Counted from the first letter of the stretch, positions 40,599 to 50,907 are shown. The stretch is DNA of 64,000 nucleotides from Sphingomonas zeae (GCF_014197135.1 NZ_JACIFA010000002.1:124001-188000); one strand, 5' to 3'. Program-made: numbers and translations. The notes: a model not told the origin generated them from the sequence alone.

Positions 40599-41104
40599 TC
40601 GGCGGCGCGTCGGTAGCGTTACGGGCTCGCACCGGTCCCGCGCATGAGACGGTCGATGCGGCTTATGGTGCCTATCGGCTGGACGATCGGGGGAGCTATA
40701 CGGCTTTCCTGATCGCCCATGCGCGTGCGCTGCCCGCGGTTGAGGCTTGGCTGGCGGGGCAGAGCATCGGTTTCCCTTGGCGGTCCCGACGCGAGGCGTT
40801 GGCGGCGGACCTGACCGCGCTCGGCGCGACTCTGCCCGAACCCTTGCCATTCGATCTGCCGGAGGACGAAGCGGCGCGTTGGGGCGCACTCTACGTGACG
40901 GAAGGCTCGCGGCTGGGCGGCATGATGCTGGCCCGGCAGGTGGGCGAGGGAATGCCGCGTACATATCTGGAGTCGGGCTTCGGGGCAGGGGAGTGGCGGG
41001 CGTTTCGCCATGCGCTGGACGAAGCGGCGGGGGATGCGGCCTGGGTCGACCGAGCCGTCACGGCGGCCGATGCGGTATTCGCGCTGTACGGCCGCGCGGC
41101 CTAA
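40586..41104 (+). CDS. Biliverdin-producing heme oxygenase (BphO-like), non-canonical start
   Basis: Opens heme to biliverdin IX-alpha, the chromophore of bacteriophytochromes. The frame encodes a continuous heme oxygenase: LRARTGPAHETVDAAYGAYR carries the proximal His, and YVTEGSRLGGMMLARQ is the distal helix Gly cluster. Ends at TAA 41104. No ATG, GTG or TTG occurs in frame before the His; the nearest such codon is an internal TTG at 40799 that would lose it. CTG 40586, overlapping the preceding HAD gene, or ATC 40598 are the possible starts, giving 168-172 residues. It is convergent with the bacteriophytochrome gene. Confidence 0.82.
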   Translation: MSEVIGGASVALRARTGPAHETVDAAYGAYRLDDRGSYTAFLIAHARALPAVEAWLAGQSIGFPWRSRREALAADLTALGATLPEPLPFDLPEDEAARWGALYVTEGSRLGGMMLARQVGEGMPRTYLESGFGAGEWRAFRHALDEAAGDAAWVDRAVTAADAVFALYGRAA

Positions 41105-41106
41105 TT

Positions 41107-41139
41107 CCCACCCCCCGCTCAGGCTGAACGGGGGGTGGG
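41107..41139. terminator. Bidirectional terminator between heme oxygenase and bacteriophytochrome
   Basis: CCCACCCCCCG (41107-41117) pairs with CGGGGGGTGGG (41129-41139), loop CTCAGGCTGAA. The loop is a partial copy of repeat family B (CTCAGGCTGAACGG). Confidence 0.85.
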
Positions 41140-41155
41140 TTTGAAGGTCTCCCCC

Positions 41156-43318
41156 TTAATCCGCGATGGGCGCGATCACGATGGCGCGCAATCCCGGCCG
41201 GTTGTCGTCATATTCGATCGATCCCGACAGCCGCTGCATCATCGCCGTCATCATCCGGCTGCCGAAACCGCGACCGTCGCCCGTACCCTCGCCATCCCCG
41301 GTCCGGCCCTTCCCCTCGTCCGCGACGATCAGGCGCAGCCGGTTGCCATATTGCTCCAGCGTGATCGTCACCGGACCGACCGCGCCGTCATAGGCATATT
41401 TGGTGGCATTGATGATAAGTTCGGTCGTGACCAGTCCGAGATTGATCGCCCGGTCGGTCGGCATCAACACCGGCGCCAGATCCAGTCGCATCATCGCGGC
41501 CCAGTCCGCGCCCAGCGACTGCTTCATGTCGCCGACCAGATCCTCCAGATAACGCGCCAGATCGACCGTCTGGATCTGATCGTCGCGATACAGACGGCGA
41601 TGGACCAGCGCCACGGCTGACAATCGTGCCTGCGCCTCGGCCAGATGCTCGCGCACGCGGGGATCGCCCGCCGCCTTGGCCTGAAGGGCCAGAAAGGACG
41701 AGACCAGTTGCAGGCTGTTCTGCACCCGGTGGTCCACCTCCTTCATCAGCACGTCCTTTTGAAGAAGGAGCGCTTCCCGGTCGTCCAGCGTGCGTTGCAG
41801 CGCGGTGTTCAACCCGCGCAAGCGCTGATTCTGCGACGCTTCGTGAAGGGCACGACGCAGGCGATGGCCGGACTCCACCTCCTCCAGCGTCCAGCGACGC
41901 GAGCGACCGCGCACCGTCTCGCTCCAGCTTTCGAACGAGGCGCGGGGGGTCAGCGTCTCGTCCGACGACAACGCGACCGACTTGTGCGGATTGCCCGCCC
42001 ATTCGATCTCCTCGACCTGCTCGGCCCGGAACCAGAGCAAGGTCACGCCACCATCGATCAGAGGCAGGGCCATCACCCCCGCGGCGGAGGCGGCCAGCCG
42101 GTCGGCCTGGGGCATCACCGCAGGCAGTTCATGCGTGGCCACCACATCGCCGGCGCTGCGTGCGGCGGCCCAGGCGGCGATGTCCAGGATCGCCAGCGTG
42201 GGGGGGCAGACACCCTCCTCGCGTACCTTGCCATGCTCGACGACCGCAAAGCCGCTGGCACCCATCATCGCCTTCATCTCGGGCATCAGGCGGCGGATGG
42301 CGGGGACGACGTCGCCCAGGCCGATGATGCGCGGCAGAATGCCGTCCTCGGCGGCGCGCAGGCGCAGGCGCTCGCGATAGAGTTCCGCCTCTTCCTTGGC
42401 GCGGATCTGCCGCGCCAGCCCGCTGGCGAGCGCGGCGGCGGCTGCGCGCAGCTCGGATGACAGGCGGCGGGCGCTGTAATGGTGGCACGCGATCATGCCC
42501 CATAACACCCCGTCCTTGACGATCGAAATCGAGGCGGAGGCCGCGACGCCCATATTCTGCAAGTAGCGGACATGAACCGGCGAGACGCTGCGAAGTCCTA
42601 CGTCGCTCAGATCCACGGTCTCGAACCCGGCGGGGCGCAGGGGGGCGGGAGTATAGTCGACATCGGGAATGCTGCGCGTCCGGTTGCGGACATAGAGCGC
42701 GCGCGCCTGTTTCGGGATGTCTGATGCGGGAAAATGATGGTGGAGGAACGAATGCAGCTCGGGCGCGCGCGCCTCGGCCACCACGCGCCCCGAATCCTCG
42801 TCGAGGAAGCGGTACAGCATCACCCGGTCAAAGCCGGTCAGCAGGCGGAAGGTGACGGCGGCACGCTCGCACAGCATCGCCAGGTCGCCGGTCCGCTCCA
42901 GGCCGGTCGCCGCGGCATCGAGCCAGCCGAGCGGGCTGCCCGCCCCCCAGGGGGCATCGGCGACCCCCGGTTCCAATTCAACCAGCACCATGTCGCCGGC
43001 GATGCGATGCGCGGTGACGCAAAAGACTTCGGAAATCCCACGGACCGGCGCGGCCGAGGTGGTAGAGCCCGGACCGATCGGCATGGCCTGCACCATGTCC
43101 GCCACCTGATCGCCCGCCAGCGCGGACAGGGGCAGGCCATGCCATTCGGATGCCAGCCTTTCCTCGATCGCGCCGGCGCCCGCCACGATGATCCCGGTCG
43201 TGGCATCCACGACCAGCAACAGGCCATGCGGCTGAATCGCGCCGGGGATATGAATGGGTTCCCGATCGCAAGCGGTGATATCCTGGCTTGGATCGGTGGC
43301 GAGGGGGCGCGTGGCCAT
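41156..43318 (-). CDS. Bacteriophytochrome histidine kinase
   Basis: Red/far-red photoreceptor kinase, 720 residues from ATG 43318 (MATRPLATDPSQD). The PAS domain has Cys17 (ITACDREPIHIPG), the biliverdin attachment site of bacterial phytochromes. GAF has FPASDIPKQARALYVRNRTR (the DIP motif) and HHYSARRLS; PHY has the tongue motif PRASFESW and later RGRSRRW. The C-terminal kinase has the H-box MKEVDHRVQNSLQLVSSFL, of the HisKA_2/HWE type, with an ATPase domain (INATKYAYDG, GRGFGSRMM). HWE-type kinases often feed the PhyR general stress pathway. No response regulator is adjacent. A heme oxygenase gene faces it. Confidence 0.95.
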   Translation of the reverse strand: MATRPLATDPSQDITACDREPIHIPGAIQPHGLLLVVDATTGIIVAGAGAIEERLASEWHGLPLSALAGDQVADMVQAMPIGPGSTTSAAPVRGISEVFCVTAHRIAGDMVLVELEPGVADAPWGAGSPLGWLDAAATGLERTGDLAMLCERAAVTFRLLTGFDRVMLYRFLDEDSGRVVAEARAPELHSFLHHHFPASDIPKQARALYVRNRTRSIPDVDYTPAPLRPAGFETVDLSDVGLRSVSPVHVRYLQNMGVAASASISIVKDGVLWGMIACHHYSARRLSSELRAAAAALASGLARQIRAKEEAELYRERLRLRAAEDGILPRIIGLGDVVPAIRRLMPEMKAMMGASGFAVVEHGKVREEGVCPPTLAILDIAAWAAARSAGDVVATHELPAVMPQADRLAASAAGVMALPLIDGGVTLLWFRAEQVEEIEWAGNPHKSVALSSDETLTPRASFESWSETVRGRSRRWTLEEVESGHRLRRALHEASQNQRLRGLNTALQRTLDDREALLLQKDVLMKEVDHRVQNSLQLVSSFLALQAKAAGDPRVREHLAEAQARLSAVALVHRRLYRDDQIQTVDLARYLEDLVGDMKQSLGADWAAMMRLDLAPVLMPTDRAINLGLVTTELIINATKYAYDGAVGPVTITLEQYGNRLRLIVADEGKGRTGDGEGTGDGRGFGSRMMTAMMQRLSGSIEYDDNRPGLRAIVIAPIAD

Positions 43319-43356
43319 CAGGGTCGGAATTCCTCTCTGCCCGCCACATGTCGGGT

Positions 43357-43374
43357 TTTGCACGACGTTGCAAA
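43357..43374. promoter_or_regulatory. TTTGCA-N6-TGCAAA inverted repeat (candidate operator)
   Basis: TTTGCA (43357-43362) and TGCAAA (43369-43374) are perfect inverted copies. They lie between the divergent bacteriophytochrome (39 bases from its start) and isovaleryl-CoA dehydrogenase genes, so the site could regulate either one. Confidence 0.4.
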
Positions 43375-43498
43375 TGTTTGAGGTGCGCAATCGATCCACC
43401 CGGCAGCGATGCGATGGCAGGTTGGAACGAATATTGCGCGTTTGGGTAATGTCCGTTTAAAGCGAAGCCACGGACTCAAAGAGCCGCTTGGAGAGGAC

Positions 43499-44665
43499 AT
43501 GATCGACGATTTCGATTTCGCACTGGGCGAAAGCGCGGACATGATCCGTGAAGCGACGCGGCGTTTCGCGACCGATCGCATCGCGCCGCTGGCCGCGCGG
43601 ATGGATGCGGAGGACTGGTTTCCCCGTGACATTTGGCCGGAAATGGGCGTGCTGGGTCTGCACGGGATCACTGTCGACGAGGCCGATGGCGGACTGGGCC
43701 TGGGCTATCTGGAGCATGTCGTCGCGATCGAGGAAGTGTCGCGGGCGTCGGCTTCGCTTGGCCTGTCCTATGGGGCGCATTCCAATCTGTGCGTCAATCA
43801 GATCCGCCGCTGGGGCAATGCGGAACAAAAGGCCAAATACCTGCCCGGCCTGATTTCGGGCGAGCATGTCGGCAGTCTGGCCATGTCGGAGGTGTCGGCG
43901 GGATCCGACGTCGTCTCGATGAAGCTGCGCGCGGACCAGACGGATGGCGGCTGGGTGCTGAACGGCACCAAATTCTGGATCACCAACGCACCCTATGCCG
44001 ACACCTTGGTCGTCTATGCCAAGACGGGTGAGGGCAGCCGGGGGATCACCGCCTTCCTGATCGAAAAGGACATGGCCGGTTTTGCGATCGGCCAGAAGAT
44101 CGACAAGATGGGAATGCGCGGCAGCCCGACCGCCGAGCTGGTCTTCAACGACTGTTTCGTCTCCGACGCGCAGGTGATGGGGCCGGTGAATGGCGGGGTC
44201 GGCGTGCTGATGAGCGGGCTCGACTATGAGCGCGCGGTGCTGGCGGGCATTCAGCTTGGCATCATGCAGGCCTGTCTCGACGTGGTCGTGCCCTATGTCC
44301 GCGAGCGCCGCCAGTTCGGTCGCGCCATCGGCGAGTTCCAGCTGATCCAGGCTAAGATCGCCGACATGTATGTCGCGCTCAATTCGGCGCGGGCCTATGT
44401 CTATGCGGTGGCGCGTTCGTGTGATGCCGGGCGGACGACGCGGTTCGACGCGGCGGGCGCGATCCTGCTGGCCAGCGAGAATGCGGTGAAGGTTTCGCTG
44501 GAGGCCATCCAGGCGCTGGGCGGGGCGGGCTATACCAAGGATTGGCCGGTCGAACGCTTCGCGCGCGATGCCAAGCTGCTCGACATCGGTGCCGGCACCA
44601 ACGAAATTCGCCGGATGCTGATCGGTCGCGAGCTGATCGGCAAGCTCGAAAAGGTGGCGCAATGA
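43499..44665 (+). CDS. liuA: Isovaleryl-CoA dehydrogenase (acyl-CoA dehydrogenase)
   Basis: FAD enzyme that converts isovaleryl-CoA to 3-methylcrotonyl-CoA in leucine degradation. 388 residues from ATG 43499 with GAGAGG immediately upstream. Typical ACAD segments: [61 protein letters not shown] and [24 protein letters not shown] contains the Glu expected as catalytic base in the isovaleryl-CoA subgroup. The specific substrate is inferred from the following methylcrotonyl-CoA carboxylase genes. First gene of the operon. Confidence 0.92.
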   Translation: MIDDFDFALGESADMIREATRRFATDRIAPLAARMDAEDWFPRDIWPEMGVLGLHGITVDEADGGLGLGYLEHVVAIEEVSRASASLGLSYGAHSNLCVNQIRRWGNAEQKAKYLPGLISGEHVGSLAMSEVSAGSDVVSMKLRADQTDGGWVLNGTKFWITNAPYADTLVVYAKTGEGSRGITAFLIEKDMAGFAIGQKIDKMGMRGSPTAELVFNDCFVSDAQVMGPVNGGVGVLMSGLDYERAVLAGIQLGIMQACLDVVVPYVRERRQFGRAIGEFQLIQAKIADMYVALNSARAYVYAVARSCDAGRTTRFDAAGAILLASENAVKVSLEAIQALGGAGYTKDWPVERFARDAKLLDIGAGTNEIRRMLIGRELIGKLEKVAQ

Positions 44666-44681
44666 GCCTTGGGGTGAAGTG

Positions 44682-46280
44682 ATGGGGGCGGTTCTTCCCA
44701 CGCGGATCGCGCGCGGCGACGCGGCTTTTCAGACCAACGTCGATCACAATCGCGCGCTGGCCGAACGCCTCCGCGCCGACGTGGCGCGCGCAGGCCTTGG
44801 CGGAAACCAAGCCTCGCGCGACCGCCATGTGTCGCGCGGCAAGTTGCTTCCCCGCGACCGGGTGGAGCAGTTGCTCGATGCCGGATCGCCCTTTCTCGAA
44901 ATCGGCCAACTCGCCGCCAACGGTCTCTATGACGATGCGGTCCCCGGCGCCGGCATGATCGCGGGCATCGGCCGGGTCCATGGCCGGCAGGTGATGATCG
45001 TCGCCAACGATGCGACGGTGAAGGGCGGCACCTATTACCCGCTGACCGTCAAGAAGCATCTGCGCGCGCAGGAGATCGCGCTCGAGAACCGGCTGCCCTG
45101 CATCTATCTGGTCGACAGCGGCGGCGCGAACCTGCCGCATCAGGCGGAGGTCTTTCCTGACCGCGATCATTTCGGTCGTATCTTCTTCAATCAGGCGCAG
45201 ATGTCGGCAGCGGGTATCCCCCAGATCGCATGCGTGATGGGAAGCTGCACCGCGGGCGGCGCCTATGTCCCCGCCATGTCGGACGAGACGGTGATCGTGC
45301 GTGGGCAGGGTACGATCTTCCTCGCTGGACCACCGCTGGTGAAGGCGGCGACCGGCGAGGTCATCTCGGCCGAGGAACTGGGCGGAGCGGACACCCATGG
45401 CCGCAAGTCGGGCGTGGTCGACCATGTCGCCGACAGTGACGACCATGCGCTGTCGATCGTTCGTGACATCGTCGAGACGCTGCCGCCGCAGACGCTGCCT
45501 GAGGTCAATCTGGCCGAGGTGGACGAACCGCTCTATCCGGCGGAAGATTTGTACGGCCTGATCCCGCAGGATGTGCGCGCACCTTATGACGTGCACGAGG
45601 TCATCGCCCGGTTGGTCGACGGATCGCGCTTCCACGAGTTCAAGGCGCTCTATGGCGCGAGCCTCGTATGCGGTTTCGCGCATATCCATGGCAAGCCGGT
45701 CGCGATCCTCGCCAATAACGGCGTGCTGTTCTCGGAGAGCGCGCAGAAGGGCGCGCATTTCATCGAACTGGCCTGCCAGCGGCGCATCCCCTTGCTGTTC
45801 CTGCAGAATATCTCCGGCTTCATGGTCGGCGGCCGCTATGAGGCCGAAGGGATCGCCAAGCATGGCGCCAAGCTGGTGACGGCGGTGGCGACGGCGCAGG
45901 TGCCCAAGATCACGGTGCTGATCGGCGGCAGCTTTGGTGCTGGCAATTACGGCATGTGCGGCCGCGCCTATTCCCCGCGCTTCCTGTTCACCTGGCCCAA
46001 TGCGCGGATCAGCGTGATGGGCGGCGAGCAGGCCGCCAGTGTGCTTGCGACCGTCCACCGCGACGCGGACAACTGGACGGCGGACGAGGTCGAGGCGTTC
46101 AAGGCCCCGATCCGCCAGCGTTACGAGGATGAGGGCAATCCCTGGTACGCGACCGCGCGGCTGTGGGATGACGGTATCGTCGACCCGGCGCAGACGCGTG
46201 ACGTGCTGGGCCTGGCGCTGGATGCGTGCTTGAATGCACCCATCGCGGAGGCGCCCCGTTTCGGGGTGTTCCGGATGTGA
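44682..46280 (+). CDS. liuB: Methylcrotonyl-CoA carboxylase, carboxyltransferase (beta) subunit
   Basis: Transfers the carboxyl group from biotin to 3-methylcrotonyl-CoA. About 532 residues from ATG 44682 (an overlapping GTG at 44679 is also possible). Crotonase-type carboxyltransferase folds N and C are complete: [39 protein letters not shown] and [20 protein letters not shown]. These variants distinguish methylcrotonyl-CoA from propionyl-CoA carboxylases. It is 16 bases after liuA and before the biotin subunit, separated from it by a repeat half-element. Confidence 0.95.
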   Translation: MGAVLPTRIARGDAAFQTNVDHNRALAERLRADVARAGLGGNQASRDRHVSRGKLLPRDRVEQLLDAGSPFLEIGQLAANGLYDDAVPGAGMIAGIGRVHGRQVMIVANDATVKGGTYYPLTVKKHLRAQEIALENRLPCIYLVDSGGANLPHQAEVFPDRDHFGRIFFNQAQMSAAGIPQIACVMGSCTAGGAYVPAMSDETVIVRGQGTIFLAGPPLVKAATGEVISAEELGGADTHGRKSGVVDHVADSDDHALSIVRDIVETLPPQTLPEVNLAEVDEPLYPAEDLYGLIPQDVRAPYDVHEVIARLVDGSRFHEFKALYGASLVCGFAHIHGKPVAILANNGVLFSESAQKGAHFIELACQRRIPLLFLQNISGFMVGGRYEAEGIAKHGAKLVTAVATAQVPKITVLIGGSFGAGNYGMCGRAYSPRFLFTWPNARISVMGGEQAASVLATVHRDADNWTADEVEAFKAPIRQRYEDEGNPWYATARLWDDGIVDPAQTRDVLGLALDACLNAPIAEAPRFGVFRM

Positions 46281-46288
46281 TGGGGGGA

Positions 46289-46330
46289 TGCCCCTTCACC
46301 ATGCTGCGCATGGTCCCCCTCGCCAAGCAT
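46289..46330. repeat. Half-copy of repeat family A inside the liu operon
   Basis: CCCCTTCACCATGCTGCGCATGGTCCCCCTCG (described by its core CATGCTGCGCATGG) matches the right half of the copy at 2.0 kb. It lies in the 78-base gap between the two carboxylase subunit genes. Confidence 0.7.
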
Positions 46331-46358
46331 GGCTTGGGGCTGATTGAGGTTGAAACCC

Positions 46359-48212
46359 ATGTTTGATTCCCTCCTCATCGCCAATCGCGGCGAGATCGCC
46401 TGTCGTATCATCCGCACCGCACGCGAGATGGGCCTGCGCACCATCGCCGTTTATTCCGAGGCCGATGCCCAGGCGCTGCACGTCCGCATGGCGGACGAAG
46501 CCATAATGATCGGCCCCGCCCCTGCGCGGGAAAGCTATCTCGACGCGGCGCGCATCCTCGATGCCGCGTGCGACAGCGGGGCGGCGGCGATCCATCCCGG
46601 CTATGGCTTTCTGTCGGAGAATGCCGAGTTCGCGGAAAGTGTGATCGCCGCCGGGCTGATCTGGGTCGGGCCGAATCCCGACAGCATCCGCGCCATGGGC
46701 CTGAAGGACGCGGCCAAGGCGCGGATGATCGCCGCCGGCGTGCCGGTCACGCCGGGCTATCTGGGCGAGGATCAGAACCCCGAACGCCTCGCCGCTGAGG
46801 CCGATGCGGTCGGCTATCCGGTGCTCATTAAGGCGGTCGCGGGCGGCGGCGGCAAGGGGATGCGCCGTGTCGACGACCCGACCGCCTTTGCCGAGGCGCT
46901 GGCGTCCTGCCGTCGCGAGGCGGCGGCGTCGTTCGGTGATGACCGGGTGCTGATCGAGAAATACATCCTCTCGCCTCGCCATATCGAGGTGCAGGTATTC
47001 GGCGACCGCCACGGCCATGTCGTCCACCTGTTCGAGCGCGACTGCTCGCTGCAACGCCGTCATCAGAAGGTGATCGAGGAAGCCCCCGCGCCGGGCATGG
47101 ATGACGCGACCCGCCAAGCCGTATGCGGTGCCGCCGTCCGCGCGGCGCAGGCCGTGGATTATGTCGGCGCAGGTACGATCGAGTTCATCGCCGACGCTTC
47201 CGAAGGGCTGCGCGCCGACCGCGTCTGGTTCATGGAGATGAACACCCGGCTTCAGGTCGAGCATCCCGTCACCGAAGCGATCACCGGCGTCGATCTGGTC
47301 GAATGGCAGCTTCGCGTCGCGGCGGGCGAGCCCTTGCCGATGGCGCAGGGCGACCTCGCCATCCACGGCCACGCCATCGAGGCGCGGCTCTATGCCGAGG
47401 ACCCGGCCAAGGGCTTTCTCCCTGCGATCGGCACGCTCGAAGTGTTCGACCTCGGCGACGATGCCGCGATCCGCATCGACACCGGCGTCGAGGAAGGCGC
47501 GGAGATCACCCCTTGGTACGACCCGATGATCGCCAAGGTCATCGCGCATGGCGACACCCGCCACGAGGCGCGCGAGGCGCTGGCCGATGCGCTGGACGAG
47601 GCGGTGATCTGGCCGGTGCGCACCAATGCGGGCTTTCTGGTCGAGGCGCTCGACCATCCCGACTTCGCCAGCGGCCAGGTCGATACCGGCCTGATCGCGC
47701 GCGAGGGCGAGGCGTTGATGCCGCCGACCGAGCCGTCGGAAGAGGCGCTGGCCGAGGCCGCCGCCGCACTGATCGGTCAGGACGAACTGTCGGGCTTCCG
47801 CCTCAACGCCGCGCCGAGGCGGACCGCGCGCTTCCTGCTCGACGGGCAGCCGATCACCGTCGATTTCACCGAGGCGGGCGAGGTGCCCCCGGCGCCGACC
47901 GACGAGGTACTGATCTCCGAGGGAGGGCAAAGCTGGTCCTTCACCCGCTGGCGCGCCGATGGCCTGGCGGCGGGCGGGGCTGGGGACGGTGCGATCCTGT
48001 CGCCCATGCCCGGCCGGATCATCGCGGTCGCCGTGACCGAAGGGCAGGCGGTCCGCGCTGGCCAGCCGCTCGTCACGCTGGAGGCGATGAAGATGGAGCA
48101 TGTCCTGACCGCGCCGTTCGATGGCGTCGTCACCGACCTGAAGGCCGACACCGGCGGTCAGGTGGCCGAGGGCATCGCGCTGGTCCGCATAGTCGCGGAG
48201 GGCGCGGCATGA
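46359..48212 (+). CDS. liuD: Methylcrotonyl-CoA carboxylase, biotin-containing (alpha) subunit
   Basis: ATP-dependent biotin carboxylase fused to a biotin carrier. 617 residues from ATG 46359 ([19 protein letters not shown]). Biotin carboxylase domain about 1-445 with the ATP-grasp loop [24 protein letters not shown] and [14 protein letters not shown] linker domain follows, then the biotinyl domain with EAMKMEH, where Lys578 is the biotin attachment site. It ends by overlapping the MaoC gene in ATGA. Together with liuB it forms the active holoenzyme in leucine catabolism. Confidence 0.95.
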   Translation: MFDSLLIANRGEIACRIIRTAREMGLRTIAVYSEADAQALHVRMADEAIMIGPAPARESYLDAARILDAACDSGAAAIHPGYGFLSENAEFAESVIAAGLIWVGPNPDSIRAMGLKDAAKARMIAAGVPVTPGYLGEDQNPERLAAEADAVGYPVLIKAVAGGGGKGMRRVDDPTAFAEALASCRREAAASFGDDRVLIEKYILSPRHIEVQVFGDRHGHVVHLFERDCSLQRRHQKVIEEAPAPGMDDATRQAVCGAAVRAAQAVDYVGAGTIEFIADASEGLRADRVWFMEMNTRLQVEHPVTEAITGVDLVEWQLRVAAGEPLPMAQGDLAIHGHAIEARLYAEDPAKGFLPAIGTLEVFDLGDDAAIRIDTGVEEGAEITPWYDPMIAKVIAHGDTRHEAREALADALDEAVIWPVRTNAGFLVEALDHPDFASGQVDTGLIAREGEALMPPTEPSEEALAEAAAALIGQDELSGFRLNAAPRRTARFLLDGQPITVDFTEAGEVPPAPTDEVLISEGGQSWSFTRWRADGLAAGGAGDGAILSPMPGRIIAVAVTEGQAVRAGQPLVTLEAMKMEHVLTAPFDGVVTDLKADTGGQVAEGIALVRIVAEGAA

Positions 48213-48658
48213 GCGGCCGGTTCTTCGACGACTGGACGATCGGCGACCGGATCGACCATCCCATCCGCCGCACCGTGACCGAGACGGACAATCTCCTGTT
48301 CTCGACCATGACCCATAATCCGCAGCCGCTGCATATCGATGCGGAGGCGGCCAAGGCCAGCGAATTCGGGCAGATCCTCGTCAACGGCACCTTCACCTTC
48401 TCGCTGATGATCGGGCTGTCGGTGGGGGAGACGACGCTGGGCACATTGGTCGCGAATCTGGGCTATGACGAACTGGTCATGCCCGCACCGGTCTTCCTCG
48501 GCGACACGCTGCGCGCGACGAGCGAGGTAACGGCGCTGCGCGAAAGCAAATCGCGGCCCGGGGCGGGGCTCGTGACGTTCCGGCATGAGGCGCTGAACCA
48601 GCGGGACGAGGTGGTGTGCCGGTGTCTGCGCACGGCTTTGGTGAAGAAGCGGGGATAG
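48209..48658 (+). CDS. MaoC-like hotdog dehydratase
   Basis: 149-residue hotdog-fold protein of the MaoC family that hydrates or dehydrates acyl-CoA double bonds. The hydratase-2 signature is seen in [20 protein letters not shown], with Asp and His spaced as expected, followed by [17 protein letters not shown]. The start overlaps the liuD stop in ATGA. In this position other bacteria often have the crotonase-type methylglutaconyl-CoA hydratase, so this protein may do a related step in the pathway; that is inference. Confidence 0.88.
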   Translation: MSGRFFDDWTIGDRIDHPIRRTVTETDNLLFSTMTHNPQPLHIDAEAAKASEFGQILVNGTFTFSLMIGLSVGETTLGTLVANLGYDELVMPAPVFLGDTLRATSEVTALRESKSRPGAGLVTFRHEALNQRDEVVCRCLRTALVKKRG

Positions 48659-48662
48659 GGTG

Positions 48663-48743
48663 TGCAGTTCCACCTCGCTCGGGGCGAACGGGGTGTGATC
48701 CACGATCCCAACTCCCGTTCCGCCTGAGCGAAGTCCAAGGCCA
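48663..48743. repeat. Inverted pair of repeat family B between the MaoC and TonB-receptor genes
   Basis: A degenerate arm with CCTCGCTCGGGGCGAACGGG faces CCCGTTCCGCCTGAGCGAAG near 48714-48733. The pair lies between convergent genes and could act as a shared terminator. Confidence 0.55.
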
Positions 48744-48748
48744 AGGTG

Positions 48749-50812
48749 TCACAACCGCGTCCGCACCCCGATCCAAACCGTCCGCGGCGTCGCCCGTTCG
48801 ATCAGCCCCGCGCCGCTATACGCGGCCTCCACCCGCGTATCGGCGAGATTCTCCGCCCGCGCCTCGATCAGCCAGCCCCGCACGATCGGTACCGCAGCAT
48901 AGACGTCCAGCGTCGTCGCAGGCGCCAGCGAGCGAAGATTCTGGTCGTCCTCGAACTGGCGGCTGACGTGCCGCACCGTCCCGCTCAGCGCCATGCCGCG
49001 ATGCTGGATTCCCAAGGTCGCCGATAGCTGGTCGCGCGGCGTCTGCGCGGGCCGCAAACCGTCGAGCGGCGCGGCCAGGCCTGACGCCTCGACCCGCGCG
49101 CTGATGTGCGACCAGGACGCCCGCGCACTCACCGGACCGACCGCACCATTCGCTTCCACTTCGAACCCGTGCGACCGGATCGCGTCCAGATTCTGTCGCA
49201 TCCGGTACACGCCGTTCGCCGCGACGAAGCCGACGCCGGGAAAGGTCCCCGGCCCGCGGCCCATCGTCACATTGGCGATCGCATCGGTCAGCCGGTTGAG
49301 GAAATAGGTCCCCGACAGCCGCAATCCCGCTGCGGGGGTCAGGTCGAAGCCTCCCTCGACGCCTTCGACCCGTTCGGGGTTCAGCGCGGCATTGGCGGCG
49401 GTGGCGTCGGCGCCTGCGCGGAACGGCCGGTAGAGCTCGTTCAACGTCGGCAGCCGCCAGCCGCGATACGCCGCGGTACGCAGGGTCAGCGGCTGGGCGA
49501 TCCGCAACGCCGCCCCGAGCCGTCCGGTAAATTCCTGACCCGAGCGGTCGGGAAAGTCGGTATCGGTCAGCACCGCACCCGTGGCCAGCACGCCCTCGTC
49601 CAGCCGCCCGTTCCGAATGCGCCAGTCGTCCACCCGCGCCGCGGCGGTAACGGTCAGCATCCCTGCCTCGACGCTGCCATCGGCGAACAGCCCCATGGTG
49701 CGCGTCGCCCCGCCCGCCTCGCGCCGCCGCGTGGGAAGCCCCGCGACATAGGTATAGAGTTCCTGCGTCCGCCCGCTGGTATCGCGAATGTCGCCGCCCA
49801 GCCGCAGTTTGACCGAGTCGCCCAGCGGCGGGGAAACCTCCACGCGTCCGCCCAGGCCGGTGGCGGGGACGTTATATTGGTCCAGAGTCAGCGTCGCCGC
49901 CGTTCGCGCGGCATTTACGCTGGCATAGCGCGAGGCGAATTGCCGCGTCTGGACATAGGCCAGCGCCGACCAGCCCCAAGCCCCCCGTCCGACCAGCCGG
50001 ATGCTGGCGTCCGCGCCGTCGGAGCGGTTGTCGGTGAAGTCGGTCCCCCGGTCGCGCGCGTCATGAAACGCCGCCAGCGTCATCTGCAACTCGGTCTGGG
50101 GGGCGATCGCGATCACGCCGCGCCCCGCGCCCGAATATTGCTCATACGGCGCTGCGCGATCGACGGGACCGCGTTGCCCCGCGACGATCGGGATGAAGCC
50201 GTCTCCGCGCGCATAGGCCCCCGATACGGTCAGGAAGCCACCGTCGCGGACCAGCGAGGCCGAGCCTTGCGCATCGACCGAATCGCGGCTCCCATAGGCG
50301 ATCGCCAGGTCGAGCGGGGCGAGCTGGTCGGGCGTCGCGCTGTCCATCTCGATCGTGCCGGCCAGCGCGCCCGGCCCCCAGAAGCCCGAGCCGCCGCCGC
50401 GCGTCACCCGGATGCGCCCCAGCCGTCCGGTGGCATAGGCCGGGAATATGACCCAGCCGCCGAACGGATCGGCCTGCGGCACGCCGTCCAGTACCAGCAG
50501 CGCGCGGCTCGACGCGTTGCCGCCCAGGCCGCGTAAGGTGATGCCCTGCGAGGTCGGATGGGCTGAGCGGCTGTCCGAGCGGCGGAACTGCTGCAGTCCG
50601 GCGACATCCGCCAGCACATTTTCCAGACGCTGCGAGGCGTTCTGCATGATCCGATCGCGGTCGATCGTGACCACGTCCAGCGCGCGCTCGCCGGGTTGGT
50701 CGTTCAGGCCGCGGCCGGTGACAATGATGGTTTCGGGTTCGGCGGTTTGCGCAAGAAGGGTGGTGGGGGTGAAGGCGAGGGCGAGCAGAGGCAGGCGGTG
50801 GAGTGCAGGCAT
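48749..50812 (-). CDS. TonB-dependent outer-membrane receptor
   Basis: Energised outer-membrane transporter for a siderophore, cofactor or oligosaccharide. 687 residues from ATG 50812 (MPALHRLPLLALAF); the signal peptide ends before QTAEPETIIVTG. The TonB box lies around ETIIVTGRG. The plug domain (about 45-155) includes ITLRGLGGNASSRALLVLDGV (first part quoted) and the 22-stranded barrel fills the rest, ending in RTVWIGVRTRL with a C-terminal aromatic/hydrophobic pattern. No riboswitch or Fur-like site is evident upstream, so the substrate is unknown. Confidence 0.93.
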   Translation of the reverse strand: MPALHRLPLLALAFTPTTLLAQTAEPETIIVTGRGLNDQPGERALDVVTIDRDRIMQNASQRLENVLADVAGLQQFRRSDSRSAHPTSQGITLRGLGGNASSRALLVLDGVPQADPFGGWVIFPAYATGRLGRIRVTRGGGSGFWGPGALAGTIEMDSATPDQLAPLDLAIAYGSRDSVDAQGSASLVRDGGFLTVSGAYARGDGFIPIVAGQRGPVDRAAPYEQYSGAGRGVIAIAPQTELQMTLAAFHDARDRGTDFTDNRSDGADASIRLVGRGAWGWSALAYVQTRQFASRYASVNAARTAATLTLDQYNVPATGLGGRVEVSPPLGDSVKLRLGGDIRDTSGRTQELYTYVAGLPTRRREAGGATRTMGLFADGSVEAGMLTVTAAARVDDWRIRNGRLDEGVLATGAVLTDTDFPDRSGQEFTGRLGAALRIAQPLTLRTAAYRGWRLPTLNELYRPFRAGADATAANAALNPERVEGVEGGFDLTPAAGLRLSGTYFLNRLTDAIANVTMGRGPGTFPGVGFVAANGVYRMRQNLDAIRSHGFEVEANGAVGPVSARASWSHISARVEASGLAAPLDGLRPAQTPRDQLSATLGIQHRGMALSGTVRHVSRQFEDDQNLRSLAPATTLDVYAAVPIVRGWLIEARAENLADTRVEAAYSGAGLIERATPRTVWIGVRTRL

Positions 50813-50907
50813 GGTGTGTGGTGGTCCCCTTTGCTCCCCTGTTGGGGATGTCTTGAAGCGAAGACGAATCAAATCGTTAACGGGTCCCGCCATCGCTGAG
50901 ACCCACG

